DNA of 64,000 nucleotides from Bergeriella denitrificans NBRC 102155. GTDB taxonomy: Bacteria; Pseudomonadota; Gammaproteobacteria; Burkholderiales; Neisseriaceae. Location: the NCBI RefSeq assembly GCF_001592185.1, contig NZ_BCWL01000001.1:1-64000 (forward strand), written 5' to 3'. The notes under the pieces were generated by a model. It saw nothing but the letters and a program-made list of their open reading frames with translations, had not been told where the DNA came from and did not search any database. The position numbers and the translations under genes are program-made. Below are positions 1-8,616 of this stretch, in pieces; position 1 is the stretch's first letter, and each line of letters starts with the position of its first letter.

Positions 1-36
1 CAGCTATACAATTATATCACGCCTCGCCCAATGCCA

Positions 37-66
37 AAACGGCAGCCTTTATGCGGGCTGCCGTTT
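37..66 (-). terminator. Terminator of the nuo operon
   Basis: An 11-bp perfect stem (AAACGGCAGCC paired with GGCTGCCGTTT) lies 14 bases past the nuoN stop codon. Read on the minus strand it ends in a short T run. It carries no uptake sequence, unlike most terminators here. Confidence 0.75.
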
Positions 67-79
67 GGTTTTGTATAGG

Positions 80-1522
80 CTACAAAGTATTGTTCAACGC
101 CGCCGCACACCAGTCGATAACGGTTTGCGGCATCACGCCCCACAACACCAACAGCAGGGCGTTGACGCTCAGGGCGAATTTGACGGCGTAGTTGCCGCCG
201 ACCGGCTGGTCGTGCGCGGCATCGTCGAAGTACATGGCTTTGACCACGCGCAGGTAGTAAAACGCGCCAATCAGCGACATCACGACGGCAAATACCGACA
301 ACCAGACATGGCCTTGCGACAGTAAGGCTTTAATCACGCCGAACTTGGCATAGAAGCCCATCAGCGGCGGGATTCCGGCCATGGAGAACATCGCCAGCAG
401 CATTAAAAACGCATACCAGGAATGGCGTTGGTTCAAACCGGCCAAATCGCTGATTTCTTCGCATTCGACGGTTTCGGTGGACAATACCATCAATACGCCG
501 AAGCCGACCGCGCCCATGATGGCGTAGGTAATGGCGTAATACAGTCCGGCGGCGAAACCGACGGCACCCGCCATAAACGCCAGCAGGATAAAGCCCATGT
601 GGGAGATGGTGGAATAAGCCAGCATGCGCTTGACGTTGGTCTGCATGATGGCGGCAAGGTTGCCGACAATCAGGGAGGCCACGGCCAAGATGGCCAGCAT
701 CGGCGACCAGTCTTCAAAGGTGGTGCCCAAACCGGTGACCAAAATGCGGAAGGCAAACACGACGGCGGCGATTTTCGGGGCGGTACCGACGATGGCGGTG
801 ACTGACATCGGCGCGCCGTGGTACACATCGGGTACCCACATGTGAAACGGCACGGCGCCGAGTTTGAACGCGACGGCGACGACGATGAACACCAAGCCCA
901 GTTTCAGCAGCCATTCGTTGGATTGCTCGTCGAAAGCGGTGGCCAATACGGTGGCGAATTCCAACGAGCCGGTTGCGCCGTACACCATGGAAATACCGTA
1001 AAGCAGCAGGCCGGAAGCCAGCGCGCCGAGCACGAAATATTTCAGGGCGGCTTCGGCGGCGCGGGCAGAATCGCGGCGCAAGGCAATCATGGCGTAAAGT
1101 GCCAGCGACAGCAGTTCCAAGCCGATATAAGCGGTCAGGAAATGCCCCGCGCTCACCATCACGCTCATGCCCAACAGGGCAAACAGCGACAAGGTGTAAA
1201 ATTCGCCGTTAAACATATTGCGCACTTGGTTATACGGCTTGCTGTAAATAAACAGGCCGAAAGTCAGCGCATACAGCACCAGTTTCGCCAGACGCGACAT
1301 GCCGTCTGCAATATACATGCCGTTGAAGGCCGATACGCTGCCCTGCTCCCATACGGCAAGCTGGGTCAGCGTAACCGCAGCCACCGCCAGCAGGCTCATG
1401 GTGTGGGTAAGGTAACGCTTGCTGTCGCTAATCCACAAGTCGGCCAGCAAAATCACGCTCAATACCGCCAGCAGCACGATTTCAGGCATGGCGGGAATCA
1501 AATTCAAATCAGTCCAGTTCAT
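80..1522 (-). CDS. nuoN: NADH-quinone oxidoreductase subunit N
   Basis: Last gene of the complex I operon and one of the three antiporter-like subunits of the proton-pumping membrane arm. The 480 residues are almost continuous membrane helices, typical for NuoN. The proton-transfer core is visible around residues 205-240 (FKLGAVPFHMWVPDVYHGAP), with the characteristic Lys, Pro and His residues. It starts 9 bases after the nuoM stop, so the two genes are co-transcribed and probably coupled. The order nuoL-M-N matches complex I operons in general. Confident assignment; no anomalies seen. Confidence 0.97.
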   Translation of the reverse strand: MNWTDLNLIPAMPEIVLLAVLSVILLADLWISDSKRYLTHTMSLLAVAAVTLTQLAVWEQGSVSAFNGMYIADGMSRLAKLVLYALTFGLFIYSKPYNQVRNMFNGEFYTLSLFALLGMSVMVSAGHFLTAYIGLELLSLALYAMIALRRDSARAAEAALKYFVLGALASGLLLYGISMVYGATGSLEFATVLATAFDEQSNEWLLKLGLVFIVVAVAFKLGAVPFHMWVPDVYHGAPMSVTAIVGTAPKIAAVVFAFRILVTGLGTTFEDWSPMLAILAVASLIVGNLAAIMQTNVKRMLAYSTISHMGFILLAFMAGAVGFAAGLYYAITYAIMGAVGFGVLMVLSTETVECEEISDLAGLNQRHSWYAFLMLLAMFSMAGIPPLMGFYAKFGVIKALLSQGHVWLSVFAVVMSLIGAFYYLRVVKAMYFDDAAHDQPVGGNYAVKFALSVNALLLVLWGVMPQTVIDWCAAALNNTL

Positions 1523-1531
1523 TCACACACC

Positions 1532-3031
1532 TCAAATCTTGCTTTGCGCCACTTGGGCAATCAAATCGTTTGCCGCCTGATGTACCACTTCGATAAAGGC
1601 CTGCGGATACAAGCCCATGCCCAATACGGCTACCGCCAAAATTGCCAAAATAGCAAATTCGCGGCAGTTGATGTCTTTCATTTCGCCGACATGCGGATTG
1701 GACACCGCGCCGAAAATCACGCGTTTGTACATCCACAGGGTGTAAGACGCGCCGTAAATCAAGGTCAGAGCCGCCAATGCGCCAATCCAGAAATTCACTT
1801 CCACCGCGCCCATAATCACCATAAATTCGCCGACAAAGCCCGATGTTGCGGGCAAACCGGCATTGGCCATACCGAAGAGCATCATAAAGGCGGCGAATTT
1901 CGGCATCACGTTGACCACGCCGCCGTAGTCGGCAATATCGCGCGAGTGCAGACGGTCATACATCACGCCGATACACATAAACATCGCAGCGGACACAAAG
2001 CCGTGCGAAATCATTTGGATAACCGCGCCTTTCAGCGCCCAATCATTCAGGCTGCCGTCTGAAAACAGGAACATACCCAAAGTCACGAAACCCATGTGGC
2101 TGATAGAAGAATAAGCCACCAGCTTTTTCATATCGGTCTGCACCAATGCCACCATACCGATGTAAATCACAGCAATCAGGCTCAATACAACAATAGCCGG
2201 TGCAAAATAGCGCGAAGCGTCGGGCACGATCGGCAGGACGAAGCGCAAGAAACCGTATGCGCCCAGCTTCAGCGTAATGGCAGCCAAGACCATCGAGCCG
2301 CCGGTAGGCGCCTCAACGTGCGCGTCCGGCAGCCAGGTATGCACCGGGAACATCGGCACTTTCACCGCAAACGACAGGAAAAACGCCGCAAACAACAATT
2401 GCTGCACACCCAAAGGAATCTGCTTGATGTTTTGGAAATCCACAATCGAGAAGCTGCCGCCCGCCTGGTACGACAGATACACCAGCGCCACCAACATCAG
2501 GAGCGAACCGAACAAGGTATAGAGAAACAGCTTCACCGACGCATACACGCGGCGCGGGCCGCCCCACACGCCGATAATCAGATACAGCGGAATCAGCATG
2601 CCTTCGAAGAAGACATAAAACAAAATCGCGTCCTGCGCGGCAAACGCGCCGTTAATCAAACCGGACATCATCAGGAAAGCCGCCATATATTGCGCGGTTT
2701 TCTTCCGAATCACTTCCCAGCCGGCCGCCACCACCATCACAGTAATAAACGCGTTCAAAATAATGAACAATACCGAAATACCGTCCACACCGAGCGCGTA
2801 GTTGATTTTCAGGAGCGGAATCCACTCGTGAAACTCGGTAAATTGGTAGCCGCCGCTCAGGCGGTCAAACTGCGTAAACAGCGGCAGCGTCACCAAAAAG
2901 CCCGCCAACGCGCCCGAAAACGCGATAATCCGCGCCAGCGGCGCACGGCTATCGTTGCCCGTAGCCAGCACCAGCAGGCCGGAGAGTATCGGCACCCATA
3001 TTGCCAAGCTGAGTAGATTGTTGGAAAACAT
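1532..3031 (-). CDS. nuoM: NADH-quinone oxidoreductase subunit M
   Basis: Antiporter-like proton-pumping subunit in the membrane arm of complex I, 499 residues, normal length. The Mrp-like core includes KVPMFPVHTWLPDAHVEAPT with the conserved charged residues in helices 7-8, and the N-terminal half has the expected LGVDGIS segment. The start ATG is the only in-frame choice that keeps the first membrane helix. A gap of about 940 bases separates it from nuoL upstream; that gap holds palindromic repeats and a broken DUF559 gene, so nuoM and nuoN may depend on readthrough. Confidence 0.97.
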   Translation of the reverse strand: MFSNNLLSLAIWVPILSGLLVLATGNDSRAPLARIIAFSGALAGFLVTLPLFTQFDRLSGGYQFTEFHEWIPLLKINYALGVDGISVLFIILNAFITVMVVAAGWEVIRKKTAQYMAAFLMMSGLINGAFAAQDAILFYVFFEGMLIPLYLIIGVWGGPRRVYASVKLFLYTLFGSLLMLVALVYLSYQAGGSFSIVDFQNIKQIPLGVQQLLFAAFFLSFAVKVPMFPVHTWLPDAHVEAPTGGSMVLAAITLKLGAYGFLRFVLPIVPDASRYFAPAIVVLSLIAVIYIGMVALVQTDMKKLVAYSSISHMGFVTLGMFLFSDGSLNDWALKGAVIQMISHGFVSAAMFMCIGVMYDRLHSRDIADYGGVVNVMPKFAAFMMLFGMANAGLPATSGFVGEFMVIMGAVEVNFWIGALAALTLIYGASYTLWMYKRVIFGAVSNPHVGEMKDINCREFAILAILAVAVLGMGLYPQAFIEVVHQAANDLIAQVAQSKI

Positions 3032-3110
3032 ATTTATAACCTGTGGTTTAAATTAAAAATGTTACGGATGTGTGTTAGTGGGGAAAATGATAAAACTGAT
3101 ACCCCGACAG

Positions 3111-3149
3111 CCCCCACCCTAGCCCTCCCCCGCAAGACAGGGGAGGGAA
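3111..3149 (+). repeat. GC-rich palindromic repeat, copy A
   Basis: CCCCCACCCTAGCCCTCCCC followed by a short loop and GGGGAGGGAAC. The same element occurs at 3331-3370 in reverse orientation and at 3891-3931 in this orientation, all within the nuoL-nuoM gap. Each folds into a CCCTCCCC/GGGGAGGG hairpin. Confidence 0.85.
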
Positions 3150-3330
3150 CCGGTTACTGTCATTTCATCGTTTTTCGTCATTACCCAACATGGCGGATGA
3201 AGCCTCTTAATCCGCCTGTATTTTCAGACGGCCTTATATCCCCTCAGTGATATAAGCGATAGGATTGTTTATAGACCACCATTTTACAATCTGTCAGGCC
3301 GTCTGAAACCTCAAACGCTCCTGTAATCTG

Positions 3331-3370
3331 TCCCCTCCCCCGCCCCAGCGGGGGAGGGTTAGGGTGGGGG
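3331..3370 (-). repeat. GC-rich palindromic repeat, copy B (inverted)
   Basis: Reverse-orientation copy of the element at 3111-3149. On the minus strand it encodes the last residues and the restored stop codon (TAA in CCCTAACC) of the neighbouring DUF559 reading frame, so the repeat forms the 3' end of that gene. Confidence 0.85.
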
Positions 3371-3729
3371 CAAAGCACCGCAGGCCTGAGCAATTTCCGC
3401 CAAAACCACTTCTGTCTGTCCCAATACTTCATGATTCCAAAAGCGCAATACCCGATAACCCTCGCGGTTTAAAAATACCGTCCGCGCTTCCGCGCTTCAT
3501 CGTATTCTGTCCGCTCCGCATGTTGCCCGCCGTCTAATTCGACGACCAATTTATATTCCATGCTGACAAAGTCAACAATATAACTGCCGATAATCTGCTG
3601 GCGGCGAAACTTAATGCCGTTTAACCGCTTGCCGCGCAAGTGATACCACAAACGCTGTTCGGCCTCGCTCATGTTTTGCTTCAAGTCGCGGGCGTATGGT
3701 TGTAAACGGTGGTTTCGGGTTAGGGACAT
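3359..3729 (-). pseudogene. DUF559 (Vsr-like fold) endonuclease-family gene, frameshifted
   Basis: The N-terminal 86 residues carry the DUF559 signature: NMSEAEQRLWYHLRG, then FRRQQIIGSYIVDFV and LVVELDGGQHAE, the Asp/Glu/Gln nuclease-like core. The frame then hits a stop. The lesion is an 8-bp tandem duplication, CGCGCTTC at 3483-3490 and again at 3491-3498 on the plus strand. Removing one copy restores a frame that continues FLNREGYRVLRFWNHEVLG and on to a TAA at 3359, giving 120 residues, the normal family length. Family members are small PD-(D/E)XK-like proteins of poorly known role. It sits alone between nuoL and nuoM, flanked by palindromic repeats and uptake sequences, which suggests a mobile passenger. 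Slippage at the duplication could switch the gene back on. Confidence 0.85.
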
Positions 3730-3890
3730 TTTTTGCTTTTTTTCAGACGGCCTGAATCATTTCAAATTTATATTGTTCGAAATCAACAACCGCCGAATCA
3801 TCAGTAATCTGCTCCTTCCCTGCTTTTCGCTTGCACCTGCTGGCGTGAGGAGGTTAGGATGTTGCAACAACAGATACTGTCGAAGCAACT

Positions 3891-3931
3891 ACCCCCACCC
3901 TAGCCCTCCCCCGCAAAGGCGGGGGAGGGAA
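3891..3931 (+). repeat. GC-rich palindromic repeat, copy C
   Basis: ACCCCCACCCTAGCCCTCCC with a GCAAAG loop and a matching GGGGGAGGGA arm. It lies upstream of the DUF559 gene start and about 45 bases past the nuoL stop, so copies B and C bracket the gene. Confidence 0.85.
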
Positions 3932-3975
3932 CAGGTTGCCGAAATATCGGACAGGCCGTCTGAAATTCCCTTATC

Positions 3976-6000
3976 TTAAGCAAACAGCCGCCAGAAGGTC
4001 ATTCCGATTAACACCAGCACGCCGAATACCATGGCGGCGGCGTAGGTGTAGATAAAGCCGGTTTGCATTTTGCGCACTTGCGCGGCGATACCGCCCACCA
4101 GTTTGGCGGCGTTGTTGACGATACCGTTGTCGATAATCGCCACGTCGCCGAATTTCCAAAAGAAACGTCCCAATGCCTGCGAACCTTTGGCAAAGACATT
4201 GAAGTAAATCACGTCGATGAAGTATTTGTTGTCCAACAGTTTATACACAGGGCTGAACGCGGCGGCAATTTTCGCAGGCAGGTGCGGCGCCTTGGCATAT
4301 AAAAACCACGCGGCAACGACACCGGCAACCGCCAGATACAGCACCGGCGTCTGCAGGCTGTGCGACACCATGGCCAGCGGGCCGTGGAATTCCTCGCGCA
4401 TGGTTTCCATGGTCGGGTGCGCGGCGGCGTTGACGAAAATCACGTCTTTGAAGAAGTCGCCGTACAGCAAAGGCTCGATGGTAAAGTAACCGATGATAAC
4501 CGACGGAACCGCCAGCAAAATCAACGGCAAAGTGACCACCAGCGGGCTTTCGTGCGGATTGTCGTTTTTGCCCAAGCCGTGATGATGGCCGTCTGAATGT
4601 TCATCATGGTGCTCAGGCAGTTTGCGCCATTTCTCTTCGCCGTGGAACACCATAAAGTATTGGCGGAAAGCGTAAAACGCGGTGACGAATACACTGGCGA
4701 GTACGGCAAAGTAGGCAAAGCCGCTGCCCGGGAGCGTGCTGGCGTGCGCCGCTTCGATAATCGAATCTTTGGAGTAGAAGCCGGAGAAAAACGGCGTACC
4801 GATCAGCGCCAGATTACCCAGCAGCATGGTCAGCCATGTAACCGGCATGTATTTTTTCAAATTACCCATGTGGCGCATGTCTTGGTCATGGTGCATACCG
4901 ATAATGGCACTGCCCGCAGCCAAGAACAGCAGGGCTTTAAAGAAAGCGTGGGTCATGACGTGGAACATGGCGACGGAGTAGGCCGACGCGCCCAACGCCA
5001 CGGTCATGTAACCGAGCTGCGACAGCGTGGAGTAAGCCACCACGCGCTTGATGTCGTTTTGAATCACGCCCAAGAAGCCCATAAACAGCGCGGTAATGGC
5101 GCCGATGACCATGATAAAGCTCAAGGCGGTATCGCTCATTTCGTACATCGGCGACATGCGCGACACCATAAACAGACCGGCGGTCACCATGGTGGCGGCG
5201 TGAATCAGCGCGGAAATCGGGGTCGGACCTTCCATGGAATCAGGCAGCCAAGCGTGCAGCGGAAATTGCGCGGATTTACCCATCGCGCCGACAAACAGCA
5301 AAATGCAGGTAACGGTCAGCAGCGACCACTCCACCCCGGGGAATAATTGAATTGTGGCCGTCTGAAGATTCGGCAGGTAGGCGAACACATCGGCGTAGCG
5401 CAGGCTGCCGCCGAAATAGGCCAATACCAAACCGATACCGAGCAGGAAGCCGAAGTCGCCGACGCGGTTCATCAAGAAGGCTTTCAAGTTGGCGAAAATC
5501 GCGCTCTCTCGTTTGAAGTAGAAACCGATCAGCAGATAGGAAACCAAACCTACTGCTTCCCAGCCGAAGAAAAGCTGGATGAAGTTGTTGCTCATCACCA
5601 ACATCAGCATGGAAAAGGTAAACAGCGAGATATAGCTGAAAAAACGTTGGTAGCCGGTTTTTTCATCGTGCATATAACCGATGGTGTAGATATGCACCAT
5701 CAGCGACACAAACGTCACCACCACCATCATCATCGCACTCATGCTGTCCACCAAAAAGCCGACGGAAAAATCCAAGCCGCCCATGGTGAGCCAGGTATAG
5801 ACATTCTCGTCAAACTTGGCGCGCGTGCCGTTGATAAAGCCCCACAGCACATAAGCCGACAATACCGCCGACACGCCCACGCCCAAAATCGTCGCCGTAT
5901 GCGCGCCGACGCGGCCGATTTTATTGCCGAACAAACCCGCCAGCAGCGAGCCGGCCAGCGGCACCAAGGCAATCGTCAAATATAAAGTCATATCGTTCAT
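3976..6000 (-). CDS. nuoL: NADH-quinone oxidoreductase subunit L
   Basis: Largest antiporter-like subunit of complex I, 674 residues. It sits at the distal end of the membrane arm and contributes one proton channel plus the long lateral helix. The core motif FPLHAWLPDSMEGPTPISAL is present around residues 240-260, and a His-rich cytoplasmic loop (HHDEHSDGHHHG) lies near residue 470. The C-terminal membrane helix that anchors the lateral helix is intact. It starts 17 bases downstream of nuoK. Its 3' side is separated from nuoM by the repeat and DUF559 insertion. Confidence 0.97.
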   Translation of the reverse strand: MNDMTLYLTIALVPLAGSLLAGLFGNKIGRVGAHTATILGVGVSAVLSAYVLWGFINGTRAKFDENVYTWLTMGGLDFSVGFLVDSMSAMMMVVVTFVSLMVHIYTIGYMHDEKTGYQRFFSYISLFTFSMLMLVMSNNFIQLFFGWEAVGLVSYLLIGFYFKRESAIFANLKAFLMNRVGDFGFLLGIGLVLAYFGGSLRYADVFAYLPNLQTATIQLFPGVEWSLLTVTCILLFVGAMGKSAQFPLHAWLPDSMEGPTPISALIHAATMVTAGLFMVSRMSPMYEMSDTALSFIMVIGAITALFMGFLGVIQNDIKRVVAYSTLSQLGYMTVALGASAYSVAMFHVMTHAFFKALLFLAAGSAIIGMHHDQDMRHMGNLKKYMPVTWLTMLLGNLALIGTPFFSGFYSKDSIIEAAHASTLPGSGFAYFAVLASVFVTAFYAFRQYFMVFHGEEKWRKLPEHHDEHSDGHHHGLGKNDNPHESPLVVTLPLILLAVPSVIIGYFTIEPLLYGDFFKDVIFVNAAAHPTMETMREEFHGPLAMVSHSLQTPVLYLAVAGVVAAWFLYAKAPHLPAKIAAAFSPVYKLLDNKYFIDVIYFNVFAKGSQALGRFFWKFGDVAIIDNGIVNNAAKLVGGIAAQVRKMQTGFIYTYAAAMVFGVLVLIGMTFWRLFA

Positions 6001-6017
6001 TTATATATACCCTTCGA

Positions 6018-6323
6018 TTAACCTTTTAATGTATCCAAATCGGCCACGTTGATGGTTTGGCGGTTGCGGTACACCAATACCATAATCGCCAAGCCGATGG
6101 CGGATTCCGCCGCCGCAACGGTCAAGACGAAAAACACGAAAATCTGACCCGCCGTATCGCCCAAATACTGCGAAAACGCGATAAAGTTGAAATTCACAGC
6201 CAACAGCATCAATTCAATCGACATCAGCAAAACCAACACGTTTTTACGGTTCATAAAAATGCCCATCGCGCTGATACCGAAAAGGAGCGCGCCCAACACC
6301 AGATAATGCGTCAAGGTAATCAT
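6018..6323 (-). CDS. nuoK: NADH-quinone oxidoreductase subunit K
   Basis: Small membrane subunit of complex I with three helices, 101 residues, the usual length. The conserved membrane glutamates involved in proton transfer are in [10 protein letters not shown] and [10 protein letters not shown]. Its ATG overlaps the nuoJ stop as ATGA, so translation is probably coupled. Confidence 0.96.
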   Translation of the reverse strand: MITLTHYLVLGALLFGISAMGIFMNRKNVLVLLMSIELMLLAVNFNFIAFSQYLGDTAGQIFVFFVLTVAAAESAIGLAIMVLVYRNRQTINVADLDTLKG

Positions 6324-6991
6324 GCTTTGCCCTCCCCTTCTTGTTTCAGGCCGTCTGAAAGCGCCGCTTCCGCATCCAATTCGGCTTGCGGTTTCACCGG
6401 CTGCATTTTCACCAAACGCATACGGCCGACATTCGGATTGACTTTGACCTGATCGCCCGGACTGATGTATTTCGGATTGGCGGTTTTACGGTGTACCAGC
6501 GCAATCGCCGCCACCATACCCAACAGCAGCAACACCGCCGCCAATTCAAACGGCAGCAGGTAAGTCGTATAAATCTGACGGCCCAAATCGCGGATATTGT
6601 TGTAATCGGCGGGCACATCCTTCATCAGACCGAAAGCAGCCAAATCGGTTTGCGGGTTGACCAGAATCAAAATCAGCGCCACCGCCAACAATACGCCGAC
6701 AATTCCCGCCACCGGCGCATGCCGCCAAAAGCCCGCGCGCATTTCCTCGATGTCGATATTCAGCATCATCACCACAAACAGGAACAACACCATCACCGCG
6801 CCGACATACACCACCACCAAAGTCAGGCCGAGAAACTCCGCCTGCATCAGCATCCAGATCATCGCGCTCACGCAGAAAGTCAGCACCAAATGCAGCGCCG
6901 CGTGTACCGGGTTTTTAGAAACCACCGTACCGACCGCACCGTAAAGCACGATGGCGGCCAGGATATAAAACAGAATCGTAGAAAAAGTCAT
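6320..6991 (-). CDS. nuoJ: NADH-quinone oxidoreductase subunit J
   Basis: Membrane subunit of complex I with five helices in the first 165 residues; the flexible helix region is seen in [19 protein letters not shown]. The 223-residue length includes a hydrophilic, charged C-terminal tail of about 50 residues, as in other beta-proteobacteria. An uptake sequence is embedded in the coding region near the C-terminus. It lies 12 bases after nuoI and overlaps nuoK by 4 bases. Confidence 0.96.
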   Translation of the reverse strand: MTFSTILFYILAAIVLYGAVGTVVSKNPVHAALHLVLTFCVSAMIWMLMQAEFLGLTLVVVYVGAVMVLFLFVVMMLNIDIEEMRAGFWRHAPVAGIVGVLLAVALILILVNPQTDLAAFGLMKDVPADYNNIRDLGRQIYTTYLLPFELAAVLLLLGMVAAIALVHRKTANPKYISPGDQVKVNPNVGRMRLVKMQPVKPQAELDAEAALSDGLKQEGEGKA

Positions 6992-7003
6992 CGCTCCGCC
7001 CCT

Positions 7004-7483
7004 TTAACGATACGGCGCATCGGCCGCTTTGCGCTTGGCAATCTCGGCTTCGTATTTATCGCCGATGGCCAGCAGAATCGGTTTGGTCATATGCAGATCA
7101 CCTTTTTTCTCGCCGTGATACTCGAAAATATGGGTTTCCACAATCGCATCGGTCGGACAAGCTTCTTCGCAGAAGCCGCAGAAAATGCACTTGGTCAAAT
7201 CAATGTCGTAGCGCGTGGTACGGCGCGTGCCGTCTTCGCGCTCTTCCGATTCGATATTAATCGCCATCGCCGGACACACCGCCTCGCACAGCTTGCAGGC
7301 AATGCAGCGTTCTTCGCCGTTGGCATAACGCCGCTGCGCGTGCAAACCGCGGAAACGCACCGATTGCGGCGTTTTCTCCTCGGGGAAATAAATCGTGTCT
7401 TTGCGGGCGAAAAAGTTTTTGAGCGTGACGCCCATGCCTTTGACCAGCTCGCCCAGCAGAAAGGTTTTTACTAAATTAGCCAT
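7004..7483 (-). CDS. nuoI: NADH-quinone oxidoreductase subunit I (2x 4Fe-4S)
   Basis: Peripheral-arm ferredoxin-like subunit that passes electrons through clusters N6a and N6b to NuoB. Two CxxCxxCxxxCP motifs are visible: [12 protein letters not shown] (about residues 60-71) and [12 protein letters not shown] (about 99-110). The 159-residue length is typical. It lies about 57 bases after nuoH with an uptake sequence in the gap. Confidence 0.97.
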   Translation of the reverse strand: MANLVKTFLLGELVKGMGVTLKNFFARKDTIYFPEEKTPQSVRFRGLHAQRRYANGEERCIACKLCEAVCPAMAINIESEEREDGTRRTTRYDIDLTKCIFCGFCEEACPTDAIVETHIFEYHGEKKGDLHMTKPILLAIGDKYEAEIAKRKAADAPYR

Positions 7484-7540
7484 AAATTCTATACCCTTAT
7501 TGGGAATAATCCGTCGTTTTTCAGACGGCCTTCAAACTGA

Positions 7541-8614
7541 TTACCACAAACTCAAAGGCGAAATCATCCATGCGCCCAGCAATACAATGCAGGCAAAACC
7601 GATCGGAATCAGCACTTTCCAGCCCAAACGCATGATTTGGTCATAACGGTAGCGCGGAAAGGTGGCGCGTATCCACAGATAGCCGTACAGCACAAACGCC
7701 ATTTTCGCAAACATCCAAAACGCGCTCGGATTGCCGACAAAGCCCCAGCTTTGCGGAAAGGGCGAGAGCCAGCCGCCGAAGAACATCAGCGAAGTCAGCG
7801 CGGCAATCAGAATCATGAAAATGTATTCGGCCAGGAAAAACAGTGCGAATGCGAAGCCGGAGTATTCGACGTGGAAACCGGCAACGATTTCCGACTCGCC
7901 CTCGGCCACGTCAAACGGCGCGCGGTTGGTTTCGGCCACGGCGGAAATCAGATAGACGATAAATACGGGGAACAAGGCCAGCCAGTTCCACGAGAAAACC
8001 GAACCGCCGGCGATACCGGTGGCTTGCGCCGCTACGATGTCGTTGAAATTCATGCTGCCCGACACCATCACCACGCACACCAACGCCGCGCTCATGGCGA
8101 TTTCGTAGGAAATGCTTTGCGCGGAGGAGCGCATCGCGCCCAAAAAAGAGTATTTGGAGTTGGACGCCCAGCCCGCGATAATCACGCCGTACACCGATAA
8201 TGATGTAATCATCAGGATAAACAGCAAACCGGCGTGTACATGGGTCAACACCCATTCTTCGTTAAACGGAATCACCGCCCAAGCCGCAAAAGAGGGCGCG
8301 AGCGAGAGCATGGGGCCGATGTAGAACAGGGCTTTATTCGACAGCTTCGGACGGGTAACTTCTTTAAACAAGAGCTTGAACACGTCGGCAAACGGCTGTA
8401 TCAGCCCCCACGGGCCGGTCACGTTCGGGCCGACGCGCAGCTGCATAAAGCCGATGACTTTGCGCTCGAAGTAGGTCAGATAGGCGACGGTCAGAATCAG
8501 CGGTACCAAAATAATGACGATTTTGAGCACCACCGACACCACCAGTCCGATGGTACTGCCGATTTCGCCCAAGCCGAGCGTGGCGGCGAACAATGTTTGA
8601 AACCATTCCTGCAT
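7541..8614 (-). CDS. nuoH: NADH-quinone oxidoreductase subunit H
   Basis: Membrane subunit at the junction of the two arms of complex I; it forms much of the quinone-access chamber. It has 357 residues and eight to nine helices. The conserved [18 protein letters not shown] loop and the [20 protein letters not shown] loop are intact, including the acidic residues of the quinone cavity. It begins two bases downstream of the nuoG stop. Confidence 0.97.
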   Translation of the reverse strand: MQEWFQTLFAATLGLGEIGSTIGLVVSVVLKIVIILVPLILTVAYLTYFERKVIGFMQLRVGPNVTGPWGLIQPFADVFKLLFKEVTRPKLSNKALFYIGPMLSLAPSFAAWAVIPFNEEWVLTHVHAGLLFILMITSLSVYGVIIAGWASNSKYSFLGAMRSSAQSISYEIAMSAALVCVVMVSGSMNFNDIVAAQATGIAGGSVFSWNWLALFPVFIVYLISAVAETNRAPFDVAEGESEIVAGFHVEYSGFAFALFFLAEYIFMILIAALTSLMFFGGWLSPFPQSWGFVGNPSAFWMFAKMAFVLYGYLWIRATFPRYRYDQIMRLGWKVLIPIGFACIVLLGAWMISPLSLW

Positions 8615-8616
8615 GA

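Noticed and set aside
818-2062. Long plus-strand ORF (about 414 codons) over nuoN and nuoM, and similar long ORFs opposite nuoL, nuoG and the tail genes
   Set aside because: These are antisense shadows of strong, GC-rich genes; the translations are His/Gln/Arg-rich and have no ribosome site or family likeness.
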